Positions 18,263 through 31,531 of a DNA stretch of 64,000 nt are shown one piece after another. This stretch comes from Streptomyces sp. F001 (GTDB lineage Bacteria > Actinomycetota > Actinomycetes > Streptomycetales > Streptomycetaceae). Position 1 is the first letter of the stretch, and every line of letters starts with the position of its first letter. The notes below the pieces were generated by a model that was not told the origin of the DNA, did not search any database, and saw only the letters and a program-made list of their open reading frames with translations. Both the position numbers and the translations under genes were made by a program. Where the stretch lies: the NCBI RefSeq assembly GCF_004187715.1, contig NZ_QZWF01000001.1, positions 1,488,001-1,552,000 on the forward strand, in the 5' to 3' direction.

Positions 18263-19874
18263 TCTCCCGGTACTCCTCCCGGGTCGGCTTCGGTATGTGG
18301 CTGTCGGGCCCGAACATGGCCCGGGCCAGCCGGGCCCGCACCCGCTGGGAGACCGTGACGGGACGGGGCACGCCGTTTGTGTCGACGCGCGGGCCGATCT
18401 CGTACGGCGCCGGCTGCTCGTGCTGGGTGAGGGTGAACCGCTGGTCCTGGGCGAGGGGTTCGTGGACCTCGATGTACTCGCCGTGCGGCAGCCGCTTGAT
18501 GGTGCCGGTCTCCCGGCCGTGCAGCACCTTCTCCCGGTCGCGGCGTTGCAGGCCCAGACAGATCCGCTTGGTGACGTAGAACGCCAGCACCGGGGCGACG
18601 AAGAACGCGATCCGCACGAACCAGGTGATGGCGTTGATCGACAGATGCAGATGCGTCGCGATGATGTCGTTGCCGCCGCCGATCAGGCACACCACGTACA
18701 GCGTGAGCCAGGCGACGCCGAGCCCCGTGCGGACGGGGGCGTTGCGCGGCCGGTCCAGGATGTGGTGCTCGCGTTTGTCGCCGGTGATCCACGCCTCGAT
18801 GAAGGGGTAGACCCCGATGGCGGCCAGGATCAGCGGGAACAGCGAGAACGGGATGAAGACGCCCAGGACCAGGGTGTGGCCGAAGGCGCTGATCTCCCAT
18901 CCCGGCATCACCCGGATCAGGCCCTCGGAGAAGCCGAGATACCAGTCGGGCTGGGCGCCGGTGGTGACGAGGTCGGGGCGGTAGGGGCCGAAGGCCCACA
19001 CGGGGTTGATCTGCGCGAGGCCGCCCATGATCGTGAGCACGCCGAAGACCAGGAAGAAGAAGCCGCCCGCCTTGGCCATGTAGACCGGCATGAAGGGCAT
19101 ACCGACGACCGACTTCTGGTCGCGGCCGGGGCCGGGGTACTGGGTGTGCTTGTGGTAGAAGACCAGGATCAGATGGGCCACGACCAGGCCCAGCATGATC
19201 CCGGGCAGCAGCAGGATGTGGATCGGGTACAGCCGCGCGATGATGTCGGTGCCCGGGAACTCCCCGCCGAACAGGAAGAACGACAGATACGTCCCCACGA
19301 TCGGGATCGACAGGATCGCGCCCTGGGCGAAGCGGATGCCGGTGCCGGACAGCAGGTCGTCGGGGAGCGAGTAGCCGGTGAGGCCGGTGATGATGCCGAG
19401 CATCAGCAGGGTCCAGCCGAACACCCAGTTGATCTCGCGCGGTTTGCGGTAGGCGCCGGTGAAGAACACCCGCATCATGTGCACGAGCATGCCGGTGACG
19501 AAGACCAGCGCCGCCCAGTGGTGGATCTGCCGGATCAGCAGCCCGCCGCGCACATCGAAGCTGATGTCGAGGGTGGACTCGAACGCCTTGGTCATCACGA
19601 CGCCGTTGAGCGGTGTGTAGGACCCGTCGTAGACCACCTCGGCGCTGCTCGGCTCGAAGAACAGCGTGAGGTAGACGCCGGTCAGGATCAGTACGAGGAA
19701 GCTGTACAGGCAGACCTCGCCCAGCATGAACGACCAGTGGTCCGGAAACACCTTGCGCATATTGGCCTTGGCCAGCGCGTACAGGCCGAGCCGTCCGTCG
19801 GCCCAGTCGGCCACTCGCTCGCCGCGGCCGGGCGTGCCGGCCCGCGCGGTCCCCGATCGTGCGCCGTCACTCAT
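18234..19874 (-). CDS. qcrB: Cytochrome b subunit of the bcc complex (orphan QcrB)
   Basis: Membrane quinol-oxidising subunit of the actinobacterial cytochrome bcc complex (546 aa). The two haem pairs are visible: His118/His219 and His132/His234. The Qo-site motif appears in the actinobacterial form PDWY. The protein is full length with the usual long C-terminal tail. In Streptomyces qcrB normally follows qcrC and qcrA next to cta genes; here none of these is adjacent, so this is likely a second copy. ATG 19874 has GGGGAGG 11 bases upstream. Downstream, its 3' end meets the truncated dehydrogenase. Confidence 0.92.
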   Translation of the reverse strand: MSDGARSGTARAGTPGRGERVADWADGRLGLYALAKANMRKVFPDHWSFMLGEVCLYSFLVLILTGVYLTLFFEPSSAEVVYDGSYTPLNGVVMTKAFESTLDISFDVRGGLLIRQIHHWAALVFVTGMLVHMMRVFFTGAYRKPREINWVFGWTLLMLGIITGLTGYSLPDDLLSGTGIRFAQGAILSIPIVGTYLSFFLFGGEFPGTDIIARLYPIHILLLPGIMLGLVVAHLILVFYHKHTQYPGPGRDQKSVVGMPFMPVYMAKAGGFFFLVFGVLTIMGGLAQINPVWAFGPYRPDLVTTGAQPDWYLGFSEGLIRVMPGWEISAFGHTLVLGVFIPFSLFPLILAAIGVYPFIEAWITGDKREHHILDRPRNAPVRTGLGVAWLTLYVVCLIGGGNDIIATHLHLSINAITWFVRIAFFVAPVLAFYVTKRICLGLQRRDREKVLHGRETGTIKRLPHGEYIEVHEPLAQDQRFTLTQHEQPAPYEIGPRVDTNGVPRPVTVSQRVRARLARAMFGPDSHIPKPTREEYREITRRGGHDH

Positions 19875-19951
19875 GAGCTGCGTCGCCTCCCCGTCGGATC
19901 ATCCTCAGGGTGACACGGCGTCCGGCTCAAGCCAACAGTGCTGCGGACGAC

Positions 19952-20674
19952 TCAGGTTCGTACGATCCCCCGTGCCCGCGCGGCCGCCAGCCACTGGGGG
20001 AAGTCGCCCACCAGCCGGTCGTACAACTCGGCGTCGGACACCGCCCGCGGATCCGCACCGGCGTGGAAGAACCCCGCGTTGTCGACGACCCGCTTGTCCG
20101 GCACCGGCAGCTCGTCGAGCTTGCGCAGGAACTCGAACTGCCGGCTGTTCGGATCGCCGAAGCCGATGAACTGCCAGAACAGCGGCAGCCGAGCCGCCTT
20201 GCACAGATAGCGCTCCGCGGCGAGCTTGTTGATCGGCCCGCCGTCGGTCTGGAAGACGACCAGGGCGGGATCCGTGGAGCCGCTGTCCAGATAGTGGTCG
20301 ATGACGGTGTCCATCGCCAGGTGGTAGCTGGTCTTGCCCATGTGCCCGAGTCCGGCCACGATCCGCTCGATGCGCCCGCGGTGGTCGGCGAGCGCGATGT
20401 CGGTCTCCGCGTCGACGTCCGTCGAGAAGAACACCACCGGCACCCGGCCGTCGTCGTCGAGGTGCGCGGACAGCCCCAGCACCCGGTCGGCCAGCGCCTG
20501 CACGCTGCCGTCCTTGTAATACGGCTTCATCGAACCCGAGTAGTCGACCACCAGGTAGACGGCGGCCCGCTGCCCGTCCAGCCCGTGCCTGGCGAGCGAC
20601 ACCCCGGCGCTCTTGTAGAGACTGACCAGTGCGGGTGCGGTTTCCTCGACCTTGCTGAGACTGATCGCCGCCAT
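19952..20674 (-). CDS. TerF-like von Willebrand factor A domain protein
   Basis: A 240-aa cytosolic vWA protein. The metal-ion-dependent adhesion site is intact: DYSGS at 44-48, the Thr in MGKTSYH, and the Asp in FQTDGG. The MKPYYKDGSVQ and VPVVFFSTDVD segments place it in the TerF/YceC-type vWA group, often linked to stress (tellurite-type) modules in Streptomyces, but no ter genes are adjacent. ATG 20674 follows GGGGGAG; the long upstream reading frame is antisense to the rhomboid gene and is discounted. Confidence 0.88.
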   Translation of the reverse strand: MAAISLSKVEETAPALVSLYKSAGVSLARHGLDGQRAAVYLVVDYSGSMKPYYKDGSVQALADRVLGLSAHLDDDGRVPVVFFSTDVDAETDIALADHRGRIERIVAGLGHMGKTSYHLAMDTVIDHYLDSGSTDPALVVFQTDGGPINKLAAERYLCKAARLPLFWQFIGFGDPNSRQFEFLRKLDELPVPDKRVVDNAGFFHAGADPRAVSDAELYDRLVGDFPQWLAAARARGIVRT

Positions 20675-20818
20675 GCGGGCTCCCCCTTCGCTCACCTGGA
20701 CCGACGCCGAGGCTACGGCACCGCGGCCCCACCTCTCCCCCTGTCCACAGGCGTTCGCTATTTTGATCGCCGCCGCCCCGCCGGCTCGCCGTCCGTTCAC
20801 CCCCAAGAGGAGCCGGCT

Positions 20819-21724
20819 GTGGAACCCGAGTCCGCCGTCACCACCTGCTATCGCCACCCCAAGGTCGAGTGTCACGTCCGCTGCACCCGCTGCGACCGGT
20901 ACATCTGTCCCGACTGCATGCGGGAGGCGGCCGTCGGCTTCCACTGCCCGGAGTGTGTGAAGGAGGGCACGCGCTCGGTACGTCAGGCGCGCACGGCCTT
21001 CGGCGGCCGGATCACGGCCGTGCCAGTGGTGACGTACGTCCTGATCGCACTCAACGTCCTCGCCTACCTGGGCGAGTTGGTGCGTCCGGAGATCGTGGAC
21101 CGGTTCGGGATGCTGGGTGCCGGGCTGGCCGGGCCGGACGGTGGGCACTATGTGTGGCAGGAGGTGTACCCGCCGGGCTTCGCGGCCGAGGGCCTCGTCG
21201 ACGGGGAGTGGTGGCGCCTGCTGACCGGCGCGTTCCTGCATCTGCCGCCCACCGAGGGCACGTTCGGGATCCTGCACATCGTGATGAACATGGCGGTGCT
21301 GTGGAACCTCGGCCGGACGGTGGAGCATCAGCTCGGCCGGGTCCGCTACCTCGCCCTCTATCTGCTGTCGGCGCTCGGCGGCTCGGTCCTGGTCCTGCTG
21401 CTCGCCCCCGACGTCCTCACGGTCGGCGCGTCCGGCGCGATCTTCGGCCTGGGCGCCGCGTACTACGTGATGTCCCGCCGCCTCGGCTACGACATGAACG
21501 CCGTCAACCGTTTCATGGCGGGCCTGCTGCTGTGGCTGGTGATCTCCGCGGCCTTCACCTCCTGGGAGGGGCACCTGGGCGGGCTGCTGGCGGGTGGGCT
21601 GGTGACGCTGGCGTTCGCGTACGCGCCGCGGGAACGGCGTTCGCTGGTGCAGGCGGGGGCGGGTGTGGCGCTGCTGGTGCTGCTGGCGGTCCTGGCGGTC
21701 GGGAAGGCCACCGCCCTGACGTGA
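20819..21724 (+). CDS. Rhomboid-family intramembrane serine protease with N-terminal zinc finger
   Basis: A 301-aa membrane protease. Residues 10-46 hold a B-box-like zinc-binding region (CYRH, CHVRCTRC, CPDC, HCPEC), followed by six or seven membrane segments. The catalytic dyad is Ser205 in GASGAIFGLG and His252 in EGHLGG. Such zinc-finger rhomboids are common in actinobacteria; substrates are not known. GTG 20819 follows AGGAG by seven bases. It is transcribed divergently from the vWA gene and ends at a strong stem-loop. Confidence 0.92.
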   Translation: MEPESAVTTCYRHPKVECHVRCTRCDRYICPDCMREAAVGFHCPECVKEGTRSVRQARTAFGGRITAVPVVTYVLIALNVLAYLGELVRPEIVDRFGMLGAGLAGPDGGHYVWQEVYPPGFAAEGLVDGEWWRLLTGAFLHLPPTEGTFGILHIVMNMAVLWNLGRTVEHQLGRVRYLALYLLSALGGSVLVLLLAPDVLTVGASGAIFGLGAAYYVMSRRLGYDMNAVNRFMAGLLLWLVISAAFTSWEGHLGGLLAGGLVTLAFAYAPRERRSLVQAGAGVALLVLLAVLAVGKATALT

Positions 21725-21733
21725 GAAAAAGGC

Positions 21734-21782
21734 GACGGCGCCTGCCCAGTCGTCCGGTCGGGGACAAGAGGCAGGCGCCGTC
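21734..21782. terminator. Bidirectional terminator between rhomboid gene and gltD
   Basis: A perfect 13-bp inverted repeat (GACGGCGCCTGCC at 21734-21746 and its complement at 21770-21782) lies between two convergent genes, 10 bp after the rhomboid stop and 57 bp after the gltD stop. Confidence 0.8.
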
Positions 21783-21838
21783 TGTGTTCCGTACGCCTTT
21801 GTACGGGACGTCTTGTGAGGTGTCGTTCCCCGGAACCG

Positions 21839-23294
21839 TCAGACCATCAGCGCGCGGTCCGTCGGACGGATCGGCGCCGGCAGGTCGCTGGCGCCGGTCA
21901 GGAAGCGGTCGCAGCCGCGGGCGGCCGAGCGGCCCTCCGCGATCGCCCACACGATGAGCGACTGGCCGCGGCCGGCGTCACCGGCGACGAACACGCCCGG
22001 CACGTTCGTCTGGAAGTCGGCGTCGCGGGCGATGTTGCCGCGCTCGTCGAGGTCCAGGCCGAACTGGTCGACCAGCCCGTTCTCCCGGTCGGTGCCGGTG
22101 AAGCCCATGGCGAGGGTGACCAGCTGGGCGGGGATCTTGCGCTCCGTGCCCGGCTTCTGAGTCAGCTTGCCGTCGATGAACTCCACCTCGGTGAGGTGCA
22201 GCCACTGGACGTTGCCGTCCTCGTCGCCCTCGAAGTGGGTGGTGGAGACGGAGTAGACCCGCTCACCGCCCTCCTCGTGCGCCGAGGTGACCTTGTAGAG
22301 CATCGGGAAGGTCGGCCACGGCTGGGCGGCCGGGTTCCGCTCCTCGTTCGGGCGGGGCATGATCTCCAGCTGCGTCACGGAGGCCGCGCCCTGACGGTGG
22401 GCGGTGCCCACGCAGTCGGCGCCCGTGTCGCCGCCGCCGATGACGACGACGTGCTTGCCCTCGGCCGAGATCGGCGGGGCGACGTAGTCGCCCTCCTGGA
22501 CCTTGTTGGCCAGGGGCAGGTACTCCATCGCCTGGTAGATGCCCTTGAGCTCGCGGCCGGGGACCGGGAGGTCACGCGCCGTGGTGGCACCGGCGGCGAT
22601 GACGACCGCGTCGTAGCGCTTCTTCAGGTCCGTGGCCTTCAGGTCGCGGCCGATCTCGATGCCGGTGCGGAAGCGGGTGCCCTCCGCGCGCATCTGCTCG
22701 ATACGGCGGTTGATGTGCCGCTTCTCCATCTTGAACTCGGGGATGCCGTACCGGAGGAGGCCTCCGATGCGGTCCGCGCGCTCGTAGACGGCGACCGTGT
22801 GGCCGGCCCGGGTGAGCTGCTGGGCGGCGGCCAGGCCCGCCGGGCCCGAGCCGATGACCGCGACCGTCTTGCCGGACAGGCGCTCGGGGATCTGCGGGGC
22901 GACGTCACCGGTCTCCCACGCCTTGTCGATGATCGAGACCTCGACGTTCTTGATGGTGACGGCCGGCTGGTTGATGCCGAGCACACACGCCGACTCGCAG
23001 GGAGCCGGGCACAGGCGGCCCGTGAACTCCGGGAAGTTGTTCGTGGCGTGCAGGCGCTCGGAGGCGGCCGCCCAGTCCTCGCGGTAGGCGTAGTCGTTCC
23101 ACTCGGGGATCAGGTTCCCCAGCGGACAGCCGTTGTGGCAGAACGGGATGCCGCAGTCCATGCACCGGCTGGCCTGCTTGCTGATGATCGGCAGCAGCGA
23201 GCCGGGGACGTAGACCTCGTTCCAGTCCCTGACGCGCTCCTCGACGGGGCGGGACCTGGCGACCTCACGGCCGTGGTTCAGAAAGCCCTTCGGG

Positions 23295-23302
<8 letters not shown>
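21839..23302 (-). CDS. gltD: Glutamate synthase (NADPH) small subunit
   Basis: Beta subunit (487 aa) that takes electrons from NADPH through FAD and passes them via iron-sulfur clusters to GltB. The N-terminal Cys clusters [14 protein letters not shown] and CPAPCESAC are present, followed by the FAD motif [12 protein letters not shown] and NADPH motif [11 protein letters not shown]. The start overlaps the end of gltB by 8 bp, so the two subunits are coupled. Confidence 0.97.
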
Positions 23303-27890
<4,588 letters not shown>

Positions 27891-28004
27891 CGGCTCTCCC
27901 GTCGTCGTCATGTGGCTTGAGGTCCTCCCAGGCCTTCGGCTCTGGGGGAAAGGGTGCCGAGGGACGACGCTGGCCCTCTGCGTGAGATCTCCGATGAGAC
28001 CAAA

Positions 28005-28020
28005 ATTTCGTGCAGGTTAC
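28005..28020 (-). promoter_or_regulatory. GlnR-box-like site near gltB
   Basis: On the minus strand GTAAC-CTGCAC-GAAAT matches the GlnR half-site pair gTnAC-n6-GaAAc with one mismatch, about 115-130 bp upstream of the gltB start. GlnR is the global nitrogen regulator of Streptomyces. Binding is inferred from the motif only. Confidence 0.5.
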
Positions 28021-28232
28021 ATGATGGAGCGGTTCTCGGGAACCGGATACTCCGTTCCAACATGCGGACGCCGCGGGTGGCGGCGGGGTGCCGCACACAG
28101 GCGGCAGAGGTATGGGGGCCAAAGCGGACAGATCGGTGTCCGACGACCCGAAAGATCAGGGAAGCAGCGTCGCCGCCCCGAGGGTGCGCCGCAGGCCTCA
28201 TTGCCCACAGCGCTTACGGCTCATGCCCCGCG

Positions 28233-28259
28233 GTTAAGCATTCGAAACCAGCAAGTAAC
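28233..28259. promoter_or_regulatory. Triple GlnR-box-like site upstream of gltB
   Basis: GTTAA-n6-GAAAC-n6-GTAAC reads as alternating GlnR half-boxes with exact six-base spacing; two of the three boxes are perfect. It is 343-370 bp upstream of gltB and 39-65 bp beyond the VIT gene stop. The next position in the series (28266-28270) is a poor match. Confidence 0.55.
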
Positions 28260-28263
28260 GGCT

Positions 28264-28287
28264 ACTTATGCGGCCCGACGCATAAGT
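28264..28287. terminator. Inverted repeat after the VIT gene
   Basis: ACTTATGC at 28264-28271 pairs perfectly with GCATAAGT at 28280-28287, loop of 8. It lies 11 bp past the VIT stop. It may act as a terminator, but the AT-rich arms also suit a protein-binding site. Confidence 0.4.
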
Positions 28288-28297
28288 CCGAGCAGCT

Positions 28298-29029
28298 TTA
28301 TCCTACGGCCGTTCCGAACAGACTGCCCAGGGCGTACGTCACACCGGCCGCCGCGCCACCCAGGGCGAGCTGCCTGAGCCCGCTGTACCACCAGGTCCGC
28401 GCGGTCACCTTGGCCACTACGGCACCGCACCCGAAGAGCCCGAGCAACGCGAGCAGCACGGCGGGCCACAGCGCGGTCGCTCCCAGCAGATACGGCAGTA
28501 CGGGGAGCAGGGCGCCCAGCGCGAAGGAGCCGAAGCTCGACACGGCGGCGACCAGCGGCGACGGCAAGTCCCCGGGATCGATGCCGAGTTCCTCGCGGGC
28601 GTGGATCTCCAGCGCCTGCTCGGGATCCTTCGACAACTGCCGGGCGACCTCCCGGGCCAGTCCCGGCTGGACGCCTCTCGCCTCGTAGAGCGCCGCGAGC
28701 TCGGCCTCCTCGTCCTTCGGGTGCTTGCGCAGCTCGCGCCGCTCCACGTCCAGTTCGGCCTCGACGAGCTCGCGCTGCGAGGCGACGGAGGTGTACTCAC
28801 CGGCGGCCATCGAGAAGGCGCCGGCAGCGAGGCCCGCGAGTCCGGTCAGGACGATGGTCTGCTGACTCACCGCGCTGCCCGCGACGCCGGTCATCAGGGC
28901 GAGGTTGGAGACCAGGCCGTCCATCGCGCCGAAGACGGCGGGGCGCAGCCAGCCGCCGTTCACGTCCCGGTGCGTGTGGTTGTCGCGGTGCGCCTCGTGC
29001 AGCGCCGCCTCTGTCTCGATGATGGCCAT
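28298..29029 (-). CDS. VIT1/CCC1-family iron or manganese transporter
   Basis: Inner-membrane protein (243 aa) of the vacuolar-iron-transporter family. It shows the first membrane helix with FGAMDGLVSNLALMTGVAG, then GAFSMAAGEYTSVASQRE, the cytosolic metal-binding Glu-rich loop (about 85-150, many Glu/Asp), and three C-terminal helices. These proteins move Fe2+ or Mn2+, usually for detoxification. I chose ATG 29029, which follows AGGGGGA. Upstream at 29117 is an iron-box-like sequence, which fits iron control. Confidence 0.9.
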   Translation of the reverse strand: MAIIETEAALHEAHRDNHTHRDVNGGWLRPAVFGAMDGLVSNLALMTGVAGSAVSQQTIVLTGLAGLAAGAFSMAAGEYTSVASQRELVEAELDVERRELRKHPKDEEAELAALYEARGVQPGLAREVARQLSKDPEQALEIHAREELGIDPGDLPSPLVAAVSSFGSFALGALLPVLPYLLGATALWPAVLLALLGLFGCGAVVAKVTARTWWYSGLRQLALGGAAAGVTYALGSLFGTAVG

Positions 29030-29116
29030 ACCAGTCCCCCTGGAAGTCAATTTGGACGAGATCTACTTTTCGACAACGCCCAGACTACGTCGCGAATTTC
29101 CCGCCCGCCAGCAAGG

Positions 29117-29135
29117 AAAGGCTGGGCTAACCTGC
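29117..29135. promoter_or_regulatory. Iron-box-like site (DmdR/IdeR type) upstream of VIT gene
   Basis: AAAGGCTGGGCTAACCTGC matches 13 of 19 positions of the actinobacterial iron box (TTAGGTTAGGCTAACCTAA), including a continuous GGCTAACCT. It lies about 90 bp upstream of the VIT start and about 125 bp before the divergent ADP-ribosylglycohydrolase gene. Confidence 0.45.
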
Positions 29136-29259
29136 GGTTTTACCGTTTCTTGCTCATCCGTTCGAAGCTCCGCTCAGATGTCGACCGGGTGACGCTGAGG
29201 CCCATGAGGCTGCGCCGCACACCGCACCGGGGACAGATCCGCAAAGAGAGGAGGCCGCG

Positions 29260-30456
29260 ATGGCATCGATCGCCTGCATTCCCTCGGTCCCGGCTCGCGA
29301 GGACACCGCCGGACTCCGCGACCGGGCCCGCGGCGCCCTGCTCGGCCTCGCCGTCGGCGACGCCCTCGGCGCACCCGCGGAGAACCTGAAGCCCTCCGAG
29401 ATCCGCGCCCGCTGGGGCCGCATCACCGGTTACGTCGCCGACCAGCCGTCGGGCACGGACGACACCGAGTACGCGATCTTCTCCGGCCTGCTGCTCGCCC
29501 GGCACGGCTCCGCCCTCACCCCCGCCCACGCCGAGGCGGCCTGGCACGCCTGGATCGCCGACCGCGCCGAGGGGCCCTTCCGCGGCGCCGGCTTCAGCGA
29601 ACGCGGCACGCTGGAGAACCTCCGCCGCGGCCTCGCCGCGCCCATCTCCGCCCAGCACCGGCACGCCTGGAGCGACGGCCTCGCCATGCGGGCGGCACCC
29701 TTCGGGGTGTTCGCCGCGGGCCGCCCCGCCGAGGCGGCCCGGCTGGTCGCGATCGACGGCTCGGTCAGCCATGACGGCGAGGGCATCTACGGCGGGCAGG
29801 CGGTCGCGGCCGGGGTCGCGGCGGCGATGGCGGGCGCCCCGACGGTCGCCGTCGTGGCCGCGGCCCTGGCCGTCGTCCCGGACGACTCCTGGACGGCCCG
29901 CTCACTGCGCCGGGCCGTGGCCGTCGCCCACCGCGGCGAACGTGCGGTCCGCTCCGCCGTCGTGATCGGCGGCTACCCCTGGACCGACCTCGCGCCCGAG
30001 GCGGTCGCCCTGGCCTTCGGCGCGTACGCCGCGGCCGACGGCGACTTCAAGGGGGCCGTCCTCACCGCCGTCAACATGGGGCGCGACGCCGACACCACCG
30101 CCGCGGTCGCCGGCGCCCTGGCCGGTGCGACGCAGGGCGCCGGCGCCGTCCCGGCCGAGTGGGCGGCGGCCATCGGCCCGGCCCGGGGCACCTGTCTGCC
30201 GTCGATGGCGGGCCACCACGTGCTGGACGTGGCGGATCTGCTGACGCCTCCAGAGGCGGACGTCGGGGGGAACGGGGACCCCCTACCGCACGGTGATCCC
30301 GCGGAAGACCCCGATCTCGTACGGGACACCGCCCCCCTGCGCGCCGACGCCGCCCCGCCCTCCGACCCCGCCGCCTACGTCCTCGCCGCCGACGAGGACG
30401 AGTGCGGCCATGAGCCGCCGGGTCGAGGGGATGCTGCTGGGCCTCGCCGCCGGTGA
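29260..30456 (+). CDS. ADP-ribosylglycohydrolase family protein 1
   Basis: First of four tandem paralogues (398 aa). ADP-ribosylglycohydrolases remove ADP-ribose from proteins, nucleic acids or small molecules with two Mg2+ ions. The metal motifs are intact: GTDDTE with Thr66-Asp67-Asp68, and GRDADT with Asp276 and Asp278. The N-terminal GALLGLAVGDALGAP is typical. The ATG follows AGAGGAGG. The last 75 residues are a Pro/Asp-rich tail of unknown role, and the 3' end overlaps the presumed ATG of the second paralogue. Confidence 0.9.
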   Translation: MASIACIPSVPAREDTAGLRDRARGALLGLAVGDALGAPAENLKPSEIRARWGRITGYVADQPSGTDDTEYAIFSGLLLARHGSALTPAHAEAAWHAWIADRAEGPFRGAGFSERGTLENLRRGLAAPISAQHRHAWSDGLAMRAAPFGVFAAGRPAEAARLVAIDGSVSHDGEGIYGGQAVAAGVAAAMAGAPTVAVVAAALAVVPDDSWTARSLRRAVAVAHRGERAVRSAVVIGGYPWTDLAPEAVALAFGAYAAADGDFKGAVLTAVNMGRDADTTAAVAGALAGATQGAGAVPAEWAAAIGPARGTCLPSMAGHHVLDVADLLTPPEADVGGNGDPLPHGDPAEDPDLVRDTAPLRADAAPPSDPAAYVLAADEDECGHEPPGRGDAAGPRRR

Positions 30457-31523
30457 CCCGCCGGCTGGCCGGCCGCCCGGCACCGGCCGCCCCGGATGCC
30501 GAGTGGACCCGGCGCCTCACCCGCGAGCTGGACACCTTCGCCGAGAACAATGCGACCACCACCCTCCCCGTCCCCATCGCCCTCAACCAGCCCCCGGAGC
30601 CGCTGCGCCTCGGCCCCTCCGACGACGCGGAGTGGGCGGTGTTCGCGGCGGAGGTGGTACTGCGGGCCGGCGACGACAGCACCCTCGGCGATCTCAGCCG
30701 GGACCGCCGGATACGCGCCGCCATCGACCTGACCTGGAGCGCCGTCGCGAGCGAAGTGGCGGCGGCCGCCGAACGCGCCCCAGAGATCGAGTCCGCCGTA
30801 CTGCCGCTGCGCGCCCGTATCTCCGTCCGGGCCGGCCTCGGCAACCTCGCCGCCGGCCTGCGCCCGCCCGCCACCGGCCACGACAACCCGCACTACTTCG
30901 ACGACGCGGCCTGCGTCCGGGCCTGCGTCCTCGCCGTGGCCCACCCCGGCGACCCCGTACTCGCCGCCTCCCTCGCCGAGTTCGACGCCCGCTACACCCA
31001 GGACGGCGACGGTGTGCACGGCGCCCGCGCGATGGCCGCCGCGGTGGCGCTCGCCCTGACCGGTGCGGAACCGGCCGCGTGCGTGAGCGCCGCGCTCGCC
31101 GAACTGCCCGAGGAGACGGAGATCGGCCGCAACACCCGCCACGCGCTGAAGCTGGCGGCGGACACCGAGAGCGCCTTCGCCCTGGTCCCCCTCCTGGAAC
31201 ACCAGATCGTCGACCACGTCTACAGCTACGGCATCGCCGCCGCCGAGACGGTCCCGGTCGCCCTCGCCCTCGCCGCCGCCTCCGCCGGCCGCATCCGGGA
31301 TGCGGTGCCCGCGGCGGCCTGTCTGTCCCGGGTCGCGGACTCGGCCCCAGCCCTGGCGGGCGCCCTGACCGGCGCGCTGGGCGGCGGCGCGGCGATCCCG
31401 GCGTCCTGGCGCGACACCTGCCGCACCCTGCCCGGCTGTGTCCTCCCTCGCCTCAACGGCACCGACCTGGTGGAACTCGCCGAACTCCTGGAAGCCGCAC
31501 AACCGGCCCCACCGGGAGGATGA
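30410..31523 (+). CDS. ADP-ribosylglycohydrolase-like protein 2, frameshifted near its start and degenerate
   Basis: The typical N-terminus MSRRVEGMLLGLAAGD begins at ATG 30410, but the main frame (from EWTRRLTRELDTFAENN on) is reached only by changing frame. The short stretch 30459-30499 read in the third frame gives AGWPAARHRPPRMP, the expected link, so one base seems lost near 30456-30460 and another near 30499-30502. As read, only GTG 30453 could start the main frame (356 aa). The first metal motif survives as PSDDAEW, but the C-terminal DxDT motif is replaced by IAAAETVP, so catalysis is doubtful even if the frame is restored. It ends in an ATGA overlap. Confidence 0.65.
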
Positions 31524-31531
31524 TTCGGGGC

